Shown: piece by piece, positions 1 to 10,525 of the stretch | Numbering within the stretch: position 1 is the first letter of the stretch | Layout of the letters: each line of letters starts with the position of its first letter | Source: Perognathus longimembris pacificus | Taxonomy: Eukaryota; Chordata; Mammalia; Rodentia; Heteromyidae | DNA length: 64,000 bases | NCBI RefSeq assembly: GCF_023159225.1 | Contig: NC_063181.1 | Location: forward strand, 12,111,606 to 12,175,605 | Direction of reading: 5' to 3' | Notes under the pieces: model-generated | Database searches by the model: none | What the model was told of the DNA's origin: nothing | What the model saw: only the letters and a program-made list of their open reading frames with translations | Made by a program: the position numbers and the translations under genes

Positions 1-214
1 CTTCTTTTTTTTTTTTTTTTTTTGGCCAGTCCTGGGCCTTGGACTCAGGGCCTGAGCACTGTCCCTGGCTTCTTCCCGCTCAAGGCTAGCACTCTGCCAC
101 TTGAGCCACAGCGCCGCTTCTGGCCGTTTTCTGTATATGTGGTGCTGGGGAATCGAACCTAGGGCCTCATGTATCCGAGGCAGGCACTCTTGCCACTAGG
201 CTATATCCCCAGCC
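1..214 (-). mobile_element. IDL-Geo-like dimeric SINE, near full length
   Basis: Read on the minus strand it begins GGGGCTGGGGATATAGCC, carries a tRNA-like box B (GGTTCGATTCCCC region), then the right arm GTGGCTCAAGTGGCAGAG, and ends in a poly-A run (T-run at 4-23). It belongs to the variant with GCGGGAAGAAGCC and GTCCAAGGCCCAGG in the right arm. It abuts an older relative at 215, so its 3' neighbour is also SINE sequence. Transcription would be by RNA polymerase III from the left arm. The left edge of the window may cut its target duplication. Confidence 0.85.
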
Positions 215-365
215 CCCCTGGCTTCTTTTTGCTCGGGCTAGCACTCTACCTCTTGAGCCACAGCACCACTTCTGGCTTTTTCTATATATGTGGTGTTAAG
301 GAACTGAACTCAGGGCTTCATGTATGTGAGGCAAGCACCCTACCACTAGGCCATATTCCTAGCAC
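215..365 (-). mobile_element. Diverged, truncated IDL-Geo-like SINE
   Basis: Minus-strand sequence resembling the left arm and most of the right arm of the element at 1-214 but with many substitutions (for example GGTGTTAAGGAACTGAACTC in place of GGTGCTGGGGAATCGAACC). The poly-A end is missing, as expected if the younger copy inserted into it. Confidence 0.7.
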
Positions 366-535
366 ATCAAAGATGTTTTAAGTTGTGTTTTCCAATATTT
401 GATACAAATTATAAATTCTGACAGTGCTCTTTACCAGTACCATAATTATTAAGATTTTTCTGGAGGCGGCGTGGGACCAGTCCCAGCTGTCCAACTGGGT
501 CTTCTGTCTTCCTATCACCACCTCAGAACAGCAGG

Positions 536-1153
536 ATGGCTGCAAACAAGAGCAAGGGCCAGAGTTCCTTGGCTCTTCACAAGGTCTTCATGGTTGGCAG
601 CGGAGTGGGCAAGTCAGCCCTGATGCTCCAGTTCATGTACGACGAGTTTGTAGAGGACTATGAGCCTACAAAAGCTGACAGCTACAGAAAGAAGGTGGTT
701 CTGGATGGAGAAGAGGTCCAGATAGACATCCTAGACACTGCTGGCCAAGAGGACTATGCTGCCATCCGAGACAACTACTTCCGGAGTGGGGAGGGCTTCC
801 TCCTCGTGTTCTCCATCACCGAGAACGAGTCTTTCACAGCCACTGCTGAGTTCAGGGAGCAGATCCTCTGGGTCAAGGCTGAGGAAGATAAGATCCCTCT
901 GCTGGTCGTGGGAAACAAGTCTGACTTGGAGGAGCGGGGGCAGGTGCCCATCGAGGAGGCCACAGGCAAGGCAGAAGAGTGGGGCGTGCAGTACGTGGAG
1001 ACGTCGGCTAAAACACGTGCCAATGTGGACAAGGTTTTCTTTGACTTGATGAGAGAAATCAGAGCAAAGAAGATGTCAGAAAACAACGACAAGAATGGCA
1101 AGAAGAGCAGCAAGAACAAGAAGAGCTTTAAAGAATGGTGTTGCTTGCTGTGA
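536..1153 (+). CDS. RALB: Ras-like GTPase Ral-B retrocopy, intact 205-codon ORF
   Basis: The product is a Ral small GTPase, which in the parent acts as a membrane-bound switch for the exocyst and RalBP1 effectors. Visible motifs: P-loop region at residues 20-27, effector loop YEPTKADSY (42-50), DTAGQED (67-73), NKSD (127-130), ETSAK (155-159), a lysine-rich tail and the C-terminal CCLL box (202-205) for geranylgeranylation. It matches RALB rather than RALA in the N-terminal [11 protein letters not shown] and in the tail KNKKSFK. RALB is normally 206 residues. Here the P-loop reads GSGVGKS instead of GSGGVGKS, a one-codon in-frame loss that breaks the GxxxxGKS spacing. Other changes from the human protein as I remember it include I18F, T to M after the P-loop, R to W at 112 and R to W at 201. 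The ATG at 536 is the family start. No introns, so retrocopy. Whether it is expressed is unknown; a GTP-binding defect is likely. Confidence 0.88.
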   Translation: MAANKSKGQSSLALHKVFMVGSGVGKSALMLQFMYDEFVEDYEPTKADSYRKKVVLDGEEVQIDILDTAGQEDYAAIRDNYFRSGEGFLLVFSITENESFTATAEFREQILWVKAEEDKIPLLVVGNKSDLEERGQVPIEEATGKAEEWGVQYVETSAKTRANVDKVFFDLMREIRAKKMSENNDKNGKKSSKNKKSFKEWCCLL

Positions 1154-1459
1154 GGGCAGGGCCAGGGTGGCAGATGGAGCCCATGGTTGCTAAGGACGCA
1201 GGACTGGGCTGGCGAGCAGAAGACACTAGCTGGCTCTACCTGTGTGTTCTACTTTCCCAAACCTTACTCACCTGTACTTCTTTAAATGGAGACAAGCACT
1301 TGTGAATTGGTGACTAGCAGAAGACATAAGCCAGCTTCTTTTGGAGCTTTGGAGTCTCCACATCCCTTCCCCCCCTTTGGTCCTCCCCACAGCTTAACTG
1401 GGTGTACCAGTGATCTAGGAGAAAAGGTCCTGTCTGAGTATCTTTTTTCCCCTAGGATT

Positions 1460-1627
1460 CTTTTTTTTTTTTTTTGGCTTGGCTGCTACTTGAGCCATGC
1501 CTCTAACCTGGCTTTTGCTGGTTATTTTAGAGGTAGAGTCTTGAGGACTTCTTTGTTTGTCCTAGCTTCAAACAGTGGTCCTCCAGATCTCAGCCTATTA
1601 ACTAGGCATGTGCCCCCATGCTTAGCT
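1460..1627 (-). mobile_element. Degenerate B1-like SINE in the RALB retrocopy 3' UTR
   Basis: Minus-strand copy with a T-run at 1461-1475 (poly-A tail on the element strand), then CTTGAGCCA-like and CTCAGCCT..ACTAGGCATG segments typical of the B1-like dimer family in this window, with much of the right arm lost. It is more diverged than most copies here. Position inside the retrocopy makes it useful for dating. Confidence 0.55.
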
Positions 1628-2060
1628 TTTCCCACTAGTTTTTATAATGTTACCCTTCCTCTTTTGCTTTGCAATAAAAGTGTCTTTTTTAAAAAATTAG
1701 ATTTTGAAAGTGGGTGTGAGGTAAGATCCTCCTATTACTCTATCCAGTTTATCAATAGCACTCAGAAAAGTCCATTCAACCTTGATGATGCTGAAGAATC
1801 TGGAGCTTTTGATAGCTTCTTGCAATGCCCTGTGAACCTGAAGCAAAGCTGGACCAATGAACTTGAATTGGGGCCATATGGACTAACACCATGCTTATAA
1901 CTCTTCTTTACATATGAAAAATGCAAATTGCTTTCTTTATACCTAAATAGTGGCCATTTTCAATGTGCACTGGCTCTTTTTCTCCTCAACATCTTGGTTG
2001 TTGAATAGGATGTGCAAGGACCAAGGACCATGCTGTGTTTTTCTTTCTTTCCTTTTTTGT

Positions 2061-2314
2061 TTTTTTTTTTTTTTTTTTTTTTTTTTTTGTCGGTCATGGG
2101 GCTTGAACTCAGGGCCTAGGTACTGTCTCTGAGCTGTTTTGCTCAAGGCTAGCCTCTACCACTTTGAGCCACACTTTCAGGATTTTTTTAGGTGGTTAAT
2201 TGGAGATAAGAGTCTCACGGCCTTTTCCTGTCCGGGCTGGTTTTGAACCATGATCCTCAGATCTCAGCCTCTTCAGTAGCTAGGACTACAGATGGGAGCC
2301 ACCAGTGTCGGCCC
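2061..2314 (-). mobile_element. B1-like/tRNA-like dimeric SINE (B1-dID type)
   Basis: Minus strand. A 28-nt T-run is followed by the right arm (GGGGCTTGAACTCAGGGCC, TTTGAGCCACA) and then the 7SL-like left arm (GGTTAATTGGAGATAAGAGTC, CTCAGATCTCAGCCTC, GCTAGGACTACAG). Both arms are recognisable, so it is close to full length. Confidence 0.75.
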
Positions 2315-3544
2315 ATGCTGTTTTTTAAAATCAGTGTCTATCAGGGCCCGGGGTGAAGTCCTCCCCTGCTGGCCAGGCCTTCCTCCAGCCATCAAGACAT
2401 CTTCCTGAGCCGCCTCACTGTGTAGAGGTGGAGCCAGCCTCCTCTTTTTCTTCTCTCAGTGTCACACAAATTCTTCTGAAAAGTGTGATGAGTTGCAACT
2501 GTATCCTAAAATCATGAAGCGAGAGCCTGTGTCAGACCTTCTGCTACCTCTCACAGGAATGCTCGGTAATTATAATGTACAGTGAGACGTGGGGAATCAT
2601 AAGCATTTGTCCCCTTACCTCCGAGAGATGGCTGCTCCTAATGTCTGAGAGTCATGAAGTTGCTTAGAAGAAGAAATGCACTTGTAAGAACATTAATTCT
2701 CTCCGTTTGGCAGTTAGAAACCCTTGGGAAAGGGGGCTGTGATAAAAAGAAAAAGCCTCCACTTTAGCACATTTCCCTCCATTTTTTTGGATGTGAGCAT
2801 GTCATGTGTAGGTGCCAAAAGCGAATGGGGGTGGGCCAAGCTGGAGCCTTTTGGATTTATGGTTGTTACAGAAATTGTGGAAATTACTGCCTGATCCTGG
2901 CTACCAATCTTGTATCACTTCCCAAAGAATAATAGGCTTTAAAAAAATAAATTTAAATAAATAAAACAACAACAACCAAATGCAAAAAGAAAAAGATTTT
3001 TCTATTTTCCTGCATTTAAAAAATAAGACACATAACTTCTGAATTGGTCATAACAGTTGAATATTTCTCTTTAAGGTAAAAGCACTGAGTAAATTCCCAT
3101 GACAGGCTTTCTTTGACAAAATTTCTACTTTTGTGCATGTTTTTCATTCTTAAAATGGTAAGGCCTTTCAAGGGTCTTTGCTTTGCTTTGGTATTTGTAT
3201 TCTGCAAAACTAGTTTAACTTTACAGATAACTATTTTTAAATTGTGCAATAAGGGCGCATCTTTCAGATTTGTTGTAAGGGATACATTTTTAAGGTGTAG
3301 AGTTCCACGAACAATCATACATGGAAAAGAAAATATTGGAGAGGCTGGGTGGCAGAAAGGGAAGAGTAGTGGTCTTGGAGTTATGCAAAGATGCGCAGCC
3401 ACTCATACAGGAAGCTCAGATCTTCTGAAGGACCATTAACTGCCTTGTACTTAATGCAATAAGGAAGAAACAAAATTTCACATTTCAGCTTCTTCTCCAA
3501 TGGCATACTGCCACCTAACAGAAGTATAGATTTTTTTCCACATA

Positions 3545-3966
3545 TTTATTTATTTTCTCTGACCAGTGGAAACATTGTGTCCTTTGACCAACATCTCCTC
3601 CCTTTGGTACTCCAACCTCTGATTGCCATACTCTGCTCACCAATTTCAGGAGTTCAATTGTTTTAGATTCTATCCACTAATGAGAGAACTCTCAGTACCT
3701 GGCACATTTCATTTACTGTAATCCTCTTGGTTCATTCATACTGTTACAAATGGCAGAGGTTTCCCTCCCTTTTAAGGCTGAATCCTATGGTGTATATATA
3801 CCACTTACTCTTTGGTCCATGCCTCCACTGATGGAAACTTAGGACGGAATCTATAACTTGACTAGCATATAATGCTGCAGCAAATGAGAGGACAGAAAGC
3901 CCACATGCCTCTTCAGGATGCTGACTTCATATCCATTGGATATATGATCAGAAAAATGAATTTCTG
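3545..3966 (-). mobile_element. Old L1 fragment, 3' part, interrupted
   Basis: Read on the minus strand it matches the well-known end of mammalian L1 ORF2 and 3' UTR (the segment with TATATACCAC, ACTGATGGAAACTTAG and TATCCATTGGATATATGATCAG on the plus strand). The alignment stops near 3966 and resumes at about 4836, so the pieces are one element split by later insertions. Confidence 0.7.
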
Positions 3967-3973
3967 AACACAT

Positions 3974-4399
3974 TGTGATACGGTTTGAATGTGAAATGTA
4001 CTCGGAATCTCATGTGCTGAGACTTGGTCTCAGCTAGTCATGCTCTTTGGGGGGGGGGGAACTTTAGTCACTGGGGCCCAGATACAGAAAGCCGCCCACT
4101 GGGAGCAAGATGCATAGCTATAGTTACAGATATAGGTATAGACTGAAGAACATATTCTGCCCTTGGCCTTTTACTGTTATTCCGTTTGTGCCTTCACTGT
4201 TAGAATGCAAATGGCTTTGCTCCTCCAAGGTGCTGCTGCCTTGCTACAGGCACGAAAGCAATGGGAGCCCTGGCTGTGGACTGAAACCATTAGCCAAAAG
4301 AAAGAAAGAAGAAGGAGGGGAGGGAGGAAGGAGAGAGGGAGGGAGGGAGGGAGGGAGGGAGGGGCAAATGGAGGGAGGGAGGGAGGGAGGGAAGGGAAG

Positions 4400-4433
<34 letters not shown>

Positions 4434-4666
4434 GAAGAAAGAAAGGAAGGAAGGAAGGAAGGAAGGAAGGAAGGAAGGAAGGAAGGAAGGAAGGAAGGAA
4501 GGAAGGAAGGAAGGAAGGAAGGAAGGAAGGAAGGAAAGAGAAAGAGAGCGAGAGAGCGAGAGAGCGAGAAGAATGTCTTTCTCTGTCACAGTTTTAAGAA
4601 AAATCTTTCCCCGTTCCATTTCTATGTCAGGTATTTTGTCACAGGAACAAAACATATACTAACCTA
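3974..4666 (+). mobile_element. MaLR-like solo LTR with an internal purine microsatellite
   Basis: The start (TGTGATACGGTTTGAATGTGAAATG) and the later segments CACGAAAGCAATGGGAGCC, GGACTGAAACCATTAGCC, and the end GGTATTTTGTCACAGGAACA..ACTAACCT follow a familiar mammalian LTR-type repeat in which these blocks occur in this order. No internal retroviral genes are present, so it is a solo LTR. The AAATAAA-like region between the last two blocks has expanded into about 270 bp of purine repeats. Class assignment to MaLR is from memory; subfamily unknown. Confidence 0.5.
4299..4570 (+). repeat. Compound purine microsatellite (GGGA)n, (GAAA)n, (GGAA)n, (GAGAGC)n
   Basis: A continuous homopurine block on the plus strand: AAAG units, GGGA units to about 4390, GAAA units to about 4440, a long GGAA array (about 4443-4535), then GAGAGC units. 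It makes spurious lysine/glutamate/arginine-rich open frames on both strands. Confidence 0.97.
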
Positions 4667-4739
4667 AATTATTTAGGGGAGCTTTTGTCTATTTTGGCTT
4701 ATTTTATGTTTATTTTATTGTTGATGCTATTGTTTGTCA

Positions 4740-4832
4740 CAGGGACTCTACATAGAGTTCAGACTAGTATTGAACTCATGATCCTCCTGCCTTGACCTCC
4801 TGGGTGCGGGGATTAAATGTCCCACGCTACAT
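4740..4832 (-). mobile_element. B1-like SINE fragment
   Basis: Plus-strand text GTATTGAACTCATGATCCTCC..TGCCTTGACCTCCTGGGTGC..GGGATTAAATG is the reverse complement of a B1/7SL-like left arm. Strongly diverged and without a clear tail. Confidence 0.55.
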
Positions 4833-4835
4833 CTG

Positions 4836-5170
4836 TCTATTTTTAGTTATTTGAGGAACCTCCATACTACGTTAAATAATGGCTGCTCCATTTACATTCT
4901 TGTCTCCAGTGTACAAGCAAGTCCTGTCTGTACATCCTTGCCATATTTGTTCTCTTTAATCTCTTGCTAATAATCATAATAAGGCAATATTTTATTGCAG
5001 TTTTCATTTTAATTTCCCTAATGGTTAGTGATGTTGAATACTTTTTCACTATCTGTTGGTAATTTGCCTATCTTCTCTTGAGAAAAATCTAATCAACTCC
5101 TTTGCTCATTTTCCATAGCTACTTGTTTTCTTGCTATTGCATTATTTCAGTACCTTCATCTAACACATGC
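4836..5170 (-). mobile_element. Old L1 fragment, continuation of 3545-3966
   Basis: CTATTTTTAGTTATTTGAGG and the following ~300 bp continue, in the expected order, the L1 ORF2 sequence broken off at 3966 (minus strand). Reading frames are destroyed. The intact order of the two halves supports a single insertion later disrupted by the LTR and the B1-like piece. Confidence 0.7.
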
Positions 5171-5440
5171 TCTGAGCTTTAGCTAAGTATAGGTATTCTA
5201 TGGTCCATACAAATGTTTTCAAGTACATGATAACAAAACCTTTGTGGCAACACTAAAAATTTTACCATTGGATTCAAATTTGTCACACTCCATGGAAAAT
5301 AACCAGACAAACTTATATAACATTTGTGGCAGAATTTGTATGTGTAAAAGCAAGCACATATGGCAATAACAAAGCCATATTAGTAAAAACTAAGCATAAA
5401 ATTTCTTTCAACAGAATTAAATTAGAAGGAATTAAGAATA
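5171..5440. other. AT-rich DNA between two L1 pieces, nothing recognised
   Basis: No open frame or repeat family that I can name; may be further degraded L1. Confidence 0.4.
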
Positions 5441-5995
5441 TAAACACAAGCCAGTGTTTTCTAGCAAACACAAGGACTGGATACTAATCTTTATAAGTCA
5501 CTCATACCATATCTAAATAAAGAAACTACTATACAGTCAGAGTAATGGAAACAGCATGGTATGGACACAAAAACAGGCATTAGACCAATGGAAGAAAATT
5601 GAAGGTCTAGGAAAAAACCCACACAGACACACCTATCTGATCATTGGCAAAGCCTAAGCATACATCAAAGAAAAGACAAACTCTTCAATTAATGATATTG
5701 GAAAAACTAGACATCCTCATGTAGGTGACTTAAACTACATCCCATCTCTCACTCTGCACAAAACTCAATTCAAATGGATTAAAAAGTTTAAATGTAAAGC
5801 TGAGAACTTGGAAACTACTATGGGAAAACATTTAATGATGTGGGCATAGGAATTACTTTCTAAATAGGACTCTAATTGCTCAGTATAAAAGAGAAGGAAT
5901 TAACAAATAGTATTGAATCAGATTAAAAACTTTCTACACATCAAAGGAAACAATGTCCAGAATCAAGAGATAAGCCACAGGATGGGAAAGAAAGA
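5440..5995 (+). mobile_element. Old L1 ORF2 relic
   Basis: Plus strand. The order of GGAAACAGCATGGTATGGAC, AAAACAGGCATTAGACCAATGG, CACACCTATCTGATCATTGG, AATGGATTAAAAAGTTTAAATG and AACTTTCTACACATCAAAGG follows the ORF2 region upstream of the L1 C terminus. Frameshifts and stops throughout, so no coding capacity. Confidence 0.75.
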
Positions 5996-6189
5996 GTAAT
6001 ACAGGTAGGATACATTCATATATAAATTGTAGGCATCACACTGTAATCTTCTGGTAGAATTAATTTATGTTAATATTTTCTCAAAACCAGAAAGAAACTA
6101 AGGCACATTGAGGCTCCAATGGTTTTTATAAGGTTCTATAGTTTATTCTTGGCAGAATTTTGGCTTTCAATTAGTTAGTTTTATTTCTT

Positions 6190-6407
6190 TTTTTTTTTTT
6201 TTTTTTTTTTTTGGCCAGTCCTGGGGCTTGGACTCAGGGCCTGAGCACTGTCCCTGGCCTCTTTTTGCTCAAGGCTAGCACTCTGCCACCTGAGCCACAG
6301 CGCCACTTCTGGCCATTTTCTGTATATGTGGTGCTGGGGAATTGAACCCAGGGCCCCATGTATAGGAGGCAAGCACTCTTGCCACTAGGCCATATCCCCA
6401 GCCCCAA
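6190..6407 (-). mobile_element. IDL-Geo-like SINE, full length, 11-bp target duplication
   Basis: Minus-strand element with a long T-run at its left end and CCAGCCCC at its right. TTTTATTTCTT at 6179-6189 repeats at 6408-6418. Belongs to the variant with GTCCAAGCCCCAGGACTGGCC and GCAAAAAGAGGCC. Confidence 0.9.
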
Positions 6408-6419
6408 TTTTATTTCTTA

Positions 6420-7060
6420 GAGAGAATTTACATTGTAGTGATGGTGTGAGTAGAAGGAAAAATATTTTTCTTCAAAACAAAATAATATAGGCAGGCTAAA
6501 TTAAAGATCAACAAAATAATCACCAAGAAATGAGTCCTTGAAAGATGTGGGGTGAGGGAAAAGGGAGGGAGGAATAAATGAATGAAGAGAAGAAGGGAAA
6601 GAATGCTGTCAAATATTCAATGCATATCCTACACATTTAAAAAAAATGTTGAAAGAGGTGATGTTGATCAAAATGCATTGTATTCATAAACTGCTTTGTT
6701 GAATGGCAACTCCTTTGTACTACTACTTAAAGATAATGAAATCATTTTTTAACTTCTAAAATAATACATAGAGATATGCAATGCCTCAAACAGTACCAGA
6801 AACAGCTGAATTCACTACCTAGAGTTCTAACCTAAGCATCCATTCCGAGGGAATTATGACAACTGCTCACTCCCTGACGCTCATGCCTCCAAAATATATC
6901 CGATTATGTGTGCTGTGTGCATGCTTTGTAAAATAAGCAAGGAAACTTAAGTCATATCTAAGAGTTTTCTTAGAAGATAGCTACACTGTAGTAGTCATCT
7001 TTCCATTATGCTAATCAAATACCTGAGATTATCAATTTATAAGAAAGCCAGGCTTGCGGG
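6420..7060. other. Unique AT-rich sequence, nothing recognised
   Basis: No coding signature or repeat family seen, apart from short A-rich runs. Confidence 0.5.

Positions 7061-7062
<2 letters not shown>

Positions 7063-7115
<53 letters not shown>
7063..7115 (+). repeat. (TG)n microsatellite
   Basis: About 26 uninterrupted GT dinucleotides; it yields a spurious poly-Thr/His frame on the minus strand. A G-run of about 11 lies 85 bp downstream (7200-7211). Confidence 0.98.
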
Positions 7116-9050
7116 GCTTTCTTAAAGTTTTGGAAGATTTCAATCCATGACCAATTGGCTCCACTGCCTTGAGTCTGTATTGAAGCAGTGCATGCTGGTG
7201 GGGGGGGGGGGCTGTTCCCATCATGAGTAGGAAGTGAGGGAGGAAGAGGAAGAGGCGGGTCCTACTATTCCTGTCCATCCCAGGAAGACCTCCTACTATG
7301 CAAGATCACCTCTCTATAGTTCAGCCACTATCAGCATTTGTTTCTGAAATTTACTCTGTATACATTCAACCTTGATGAAATAAGAGACGTTTCATTTTCT
7401 TCTTTTCGAAGTAGTGATCATTAATCAGCCATGAAATTGTATTATTAAAAAAAATAATATTTGAATATTTGAAGTGGTCCACATACTAGCAAGCTATGAG
7501 TCCAATGCCACCAAAGCAAAAATTAGACATTTAATGTAGTAAATTCTTAGGGGAGAGTCTGTAGAATACGAAGGAGGGAAAAGGGAAACAATCTAACACA
7601 GTTTTTGTTCCTTGGCATGGGATCCCTAGGGAATGTTATTAGAGATCCACAAGGTTTGATTCCAGTTCATGATGTTGACCTAAGAGGTTATAAAATACTG
7701 AATGGAAATTGTATCATCAGATCTTTTAAGCAACTCCTCATTCGACACTACACTTACTGACAAAGCACAGAAAACTACAGGAGAGCTCTGGCCCCCACTG
7801 AGGGACTGACATGAATGGGGTTGATGAGAACTCAGTGCCTAAGACCGGAAGCACACAGCACAGGTGTGCAAAGCAGGACACTCCCCATGCCGGAGCAGCG
7901 GGATAGCACATCTGCCATCCCCCCATCTCATCCTCCTTCTTGGGACATGCAAAGCATCAGGCAGTGCTGAAATCAGAAGTGGAAAGTTATCTGCTCTTTG
8001 TTGCCCCCATAGGAATCAAACACAAATTGAACAAGCTTCGACATCTGTACAAATCTCATTTAAGGTACTTGATATTTGAAAGCGGTTTCATAATGAGCGT
8101 GTTAATTACCCACTCGATTAAGACATGTCTTGTTCTGACATTGCTTTGAGCTTGGCCATCAGGAACAATGCTTATGGACAAATGTATCTCCAATCTTCAC
8201 AGAATCCCCTCCATTTAGTGTGACAATTCAGGGGAAGATCCCTCTATTAGTAGAGAGAAGTTAATTTTTTTAACGGGAACTTTCAAAGCTTCCTTTACTG
8301 ATCCTAAAGCAATGTTTAAGGACACTGTGCCCTCTGTTGCTCAGGACCTTGTCCAAGGACCCAAATAATCATTTTATGCTTTCTTTCACTTTAACCAAAA
8401 ATACCAGTCATCATTATAAATGGATACGAAGACAGTCAATTGTCAAAATCTTAAAGCTATGATTTTTTAAAATTTCTGTCCTACAAACATTTGACTTTTT
8501 CTGCTAATTTGTACCCTGAGCATTTACTTTTGTGTTTAAAATTGAAAGTGTTGAATTCTTACCAAATTCATACACTTCCTCCTGGCTGTCTTTCCAGTCT
8601 TGCTTCTTTCTACCCTACGTATTGCCCCTTACTGTTTCATTTATCTGTCTCTATCTTTTTCCTTTATTTGGAGGCCCAAAACCAGTTGGACATTGAGCAC
8701 AATCCAAGAACAGAAACAAGTGGAACCTTACGGTTTCATGGAGACAGAACTGCTGATTTGAGACAAAGATATACTACGGTCAATTCAGTATCCACGAAGC
8801 CACGTTGGATACCTGGCTGTCCATTTAGCAACAAATTTCACTATAATCTTGACAATACTTGCAATACTATGTAATATCTTTCCAAACAACAAGGATTCTA
8901 TGGTCTATATCCACATATAAATGCTGGTATTCTCCAAATTATAAAATTATTTAAGAAACCAATGTAGCCACTTATCCAGGCTTAAAGGTGATTCTGGCTA
9001 AGACATCCCAGCGGTCAGACCTCTGACCTGCTATTTGGGTTTACTTAGAC
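7116..9050. other. Largely unique DNA, no gene recognised
   Basis: Contains only short accidental open frames (for example 8491-8874 on the plus strand, without a family resemblance that I can see). The part around 8060-8160 is less repeat-like and contains several TAAT/ATTA words; see findings. Confidence 0.5.
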
Positions 9051-9051
9051 A

Positions 9052-9960
9052 TTGGTGATGGTGCTAATCAACCTCAAGATCACGGTTTGTCATATTTTTA
9101 ACCCAAGTCGTTCTTGTCTCCATGAACTCTTCTCATTGCCTGAAATCCCACTACATTTCTCTTGTCAACTCATTCTCCAGTTCCTTCAGCAATTGTGCCC
9201 TACCTTCTGTCTGTCCAGAGTCAATTTCCATGCCCATTTTTTCACATATAAAGACTTTTTCATTACAATCTTCATCTTCATGTAATGTACCATCTGTAAA
9301 AATAGAACCAAACACAGCTGTATCTGCTTAGTTATTTCCTCCAATTATACCCAAGAAACAATTTGGTTTCTTCTGCCCAGGGACTTTGCTTCTTTAGATA
9401 TTCTGATTATGATCTGCCTTGTTGATTTTTTTCTCTTCACTAGAACTTGCTATCAATATACAGATTTGCTTCTTCTATGCTGACTATTTTTCCTTAAGAC
9501 TGCTAATTTTTTCCAATTCTTAAAAAAGAACAGTTTTATATTTCATGATTCCACTTTCATGCTCACCCATTCTGTCTAGAACTTACTTCAATCAGGATTT
9601 TATACCAGCCATGCTATGACAACACCTGTTGTCGACTTGACTTGTCACCTCTACATTTTTTTCTCAATGTTTTATTTTCAGTCTTTGAATCTAATTTGAA
9701 TTTGGGGCACATCTAAACTTCTCAATTACCTTCCTGAACTTTCATATTTGACCTTGTAGCTTCCATAACATCATAATATTATTGCTCATAGCTGGCCATT
9801 CTCCATCTCAGTGATCAATGGCTTTGCTTCCTCATTCTCTAGATAATGAATGCCCCAAAGGCCTTACTCCTCAGACCTGGTATGTCTTAACATCACGTCA
9901 TGAGGTGAACTTACTCCATTCTATTGGCTTTAACTGTGATCACATGTAAAGTACTTTAAA
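9052..9960. other. AT-rich, pyrimidine-biased DNA, possibly degraded L2
   Basis: Segments such as CTTCTGCCCAGGGACTTTGC (9370-9390) recall the L2 LINE block around GGCCTTTGCACTTGCTG, but the match is weak. No intact frame. Confidence 0.3.
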
Positions 9961-10214
9961 GTTTGGCTTCAGATTCAATTTCTTCTGTGTGCTTCAGAAG
10001 AAAAGATACAAAAGGCTTTACTCTCTTAAGCTTCTCAAATCAAACAACATTCATTTTTGCCTCCAGCTCCTTCATATCAGTAAATCACATCACTGTTCAC
10101 ATAAATCTTCCTTACATTATGTTCCATGTCAAGGCTATCAACAAATTTATCTTGGTTTGCCCTATCCTAAGTCATTGCATTTTCACCCCGATCATGGTCA
10201 TCAAATCCTGAAAA

Positions 10215-10525
10215 GTTTCTTGCTTCTTCCCAGGACTTTTCTACACAGAACCACCACAGTGATCTATTAAGACCTGTAATGAGATAATTCCTTACCCCAA
10301 ATTTCCAAAGTTCTTTTCGAGCTGGATCTGCCTCACTCTCCATCAACAGTACTTAACTTCCTCACTCTGGTCCAGCCATAATAACCCCTGGGATATTTCT
10401 ATTTTCAGAACATTCTCCTAACCCAGAGCATTAAGCCTGAAGTTTTGTGTTATGGCGCCTTCTTTCCCTAGATAGCCTCTCCTTGGTTTAGGGTGCACTT
10501 CAAATTTCACAGTGGATAAATCCAT
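10215..10525 (+). mobile_element. L2-like LINE relic, 3' region
   Basis: The order TTCTCTCC-like runs, CCTCACTCTGGTCCAGCCATA, AACATTCTCCTAACCCAGAGC, TTTCCCTAGATAGCC and GCACTTCAAATTTCAC follows the L2 consensus blocks around CTCCAGCCACACTGG, CTGTTCCC and GCTCAAATGTCACC. Diverged; no coding potential. Confidence 0.4.

Larger units (their letters stand above)
462..2992 (+). pseudogene. RALB: Processed retrocopy of RALB mRNA, whole insertion
   Basis: An intronless copy of a RALB transcript. An 11-bp direct repeat, AAGATTTTTCT, lies at 451-461 and again at 2993-3003, exactly flanking the copy, and the upstream junction reads TATT/AAGA, a typical L1 endonuclease site. The insert starts with a ~74-nt 5' leader, then the ORF (536-1153), then a long 3' UTR ending in an A-rich stretch with AATAAA words (2941-2992). 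Two minus-strand SINEs (1460-1627 and 2061-2314) sit in the 3' UTR; they may have been in the parent transcript or arrived later. The span assumes the distal 3' part is RALB UTR; I infer this from the flanking repeats and tail, not from UTR homology. Confidence 0.8.

Noticed and set aside
775..1119. Minus-strand 114-codon frame
   Set aside because: Exact antisense of the RALB ORF; a shadow frame.
1286..1900. 204-codon plus-strand frame downstream of RALB
   Set aside because: Lies in the retrocopy 3' UTR and runs through a SINE; no protein-like motif.
4443..4540. CRISPR-like array
   Set aside because: Regular repeats here are 4-bp microsatellites without spacers; the genome is mammalian.
4110..4667. 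Long open frames on both strands over the purine tract
   Set aside because: They translate GGGA/GAAA/GGAA repeats into Lys-Glu-Gly-Arg or Pro-Ser-Leu-Phe runs; simple-repeat artefacts. The same holds at 11316-11702 and 28837-29191.
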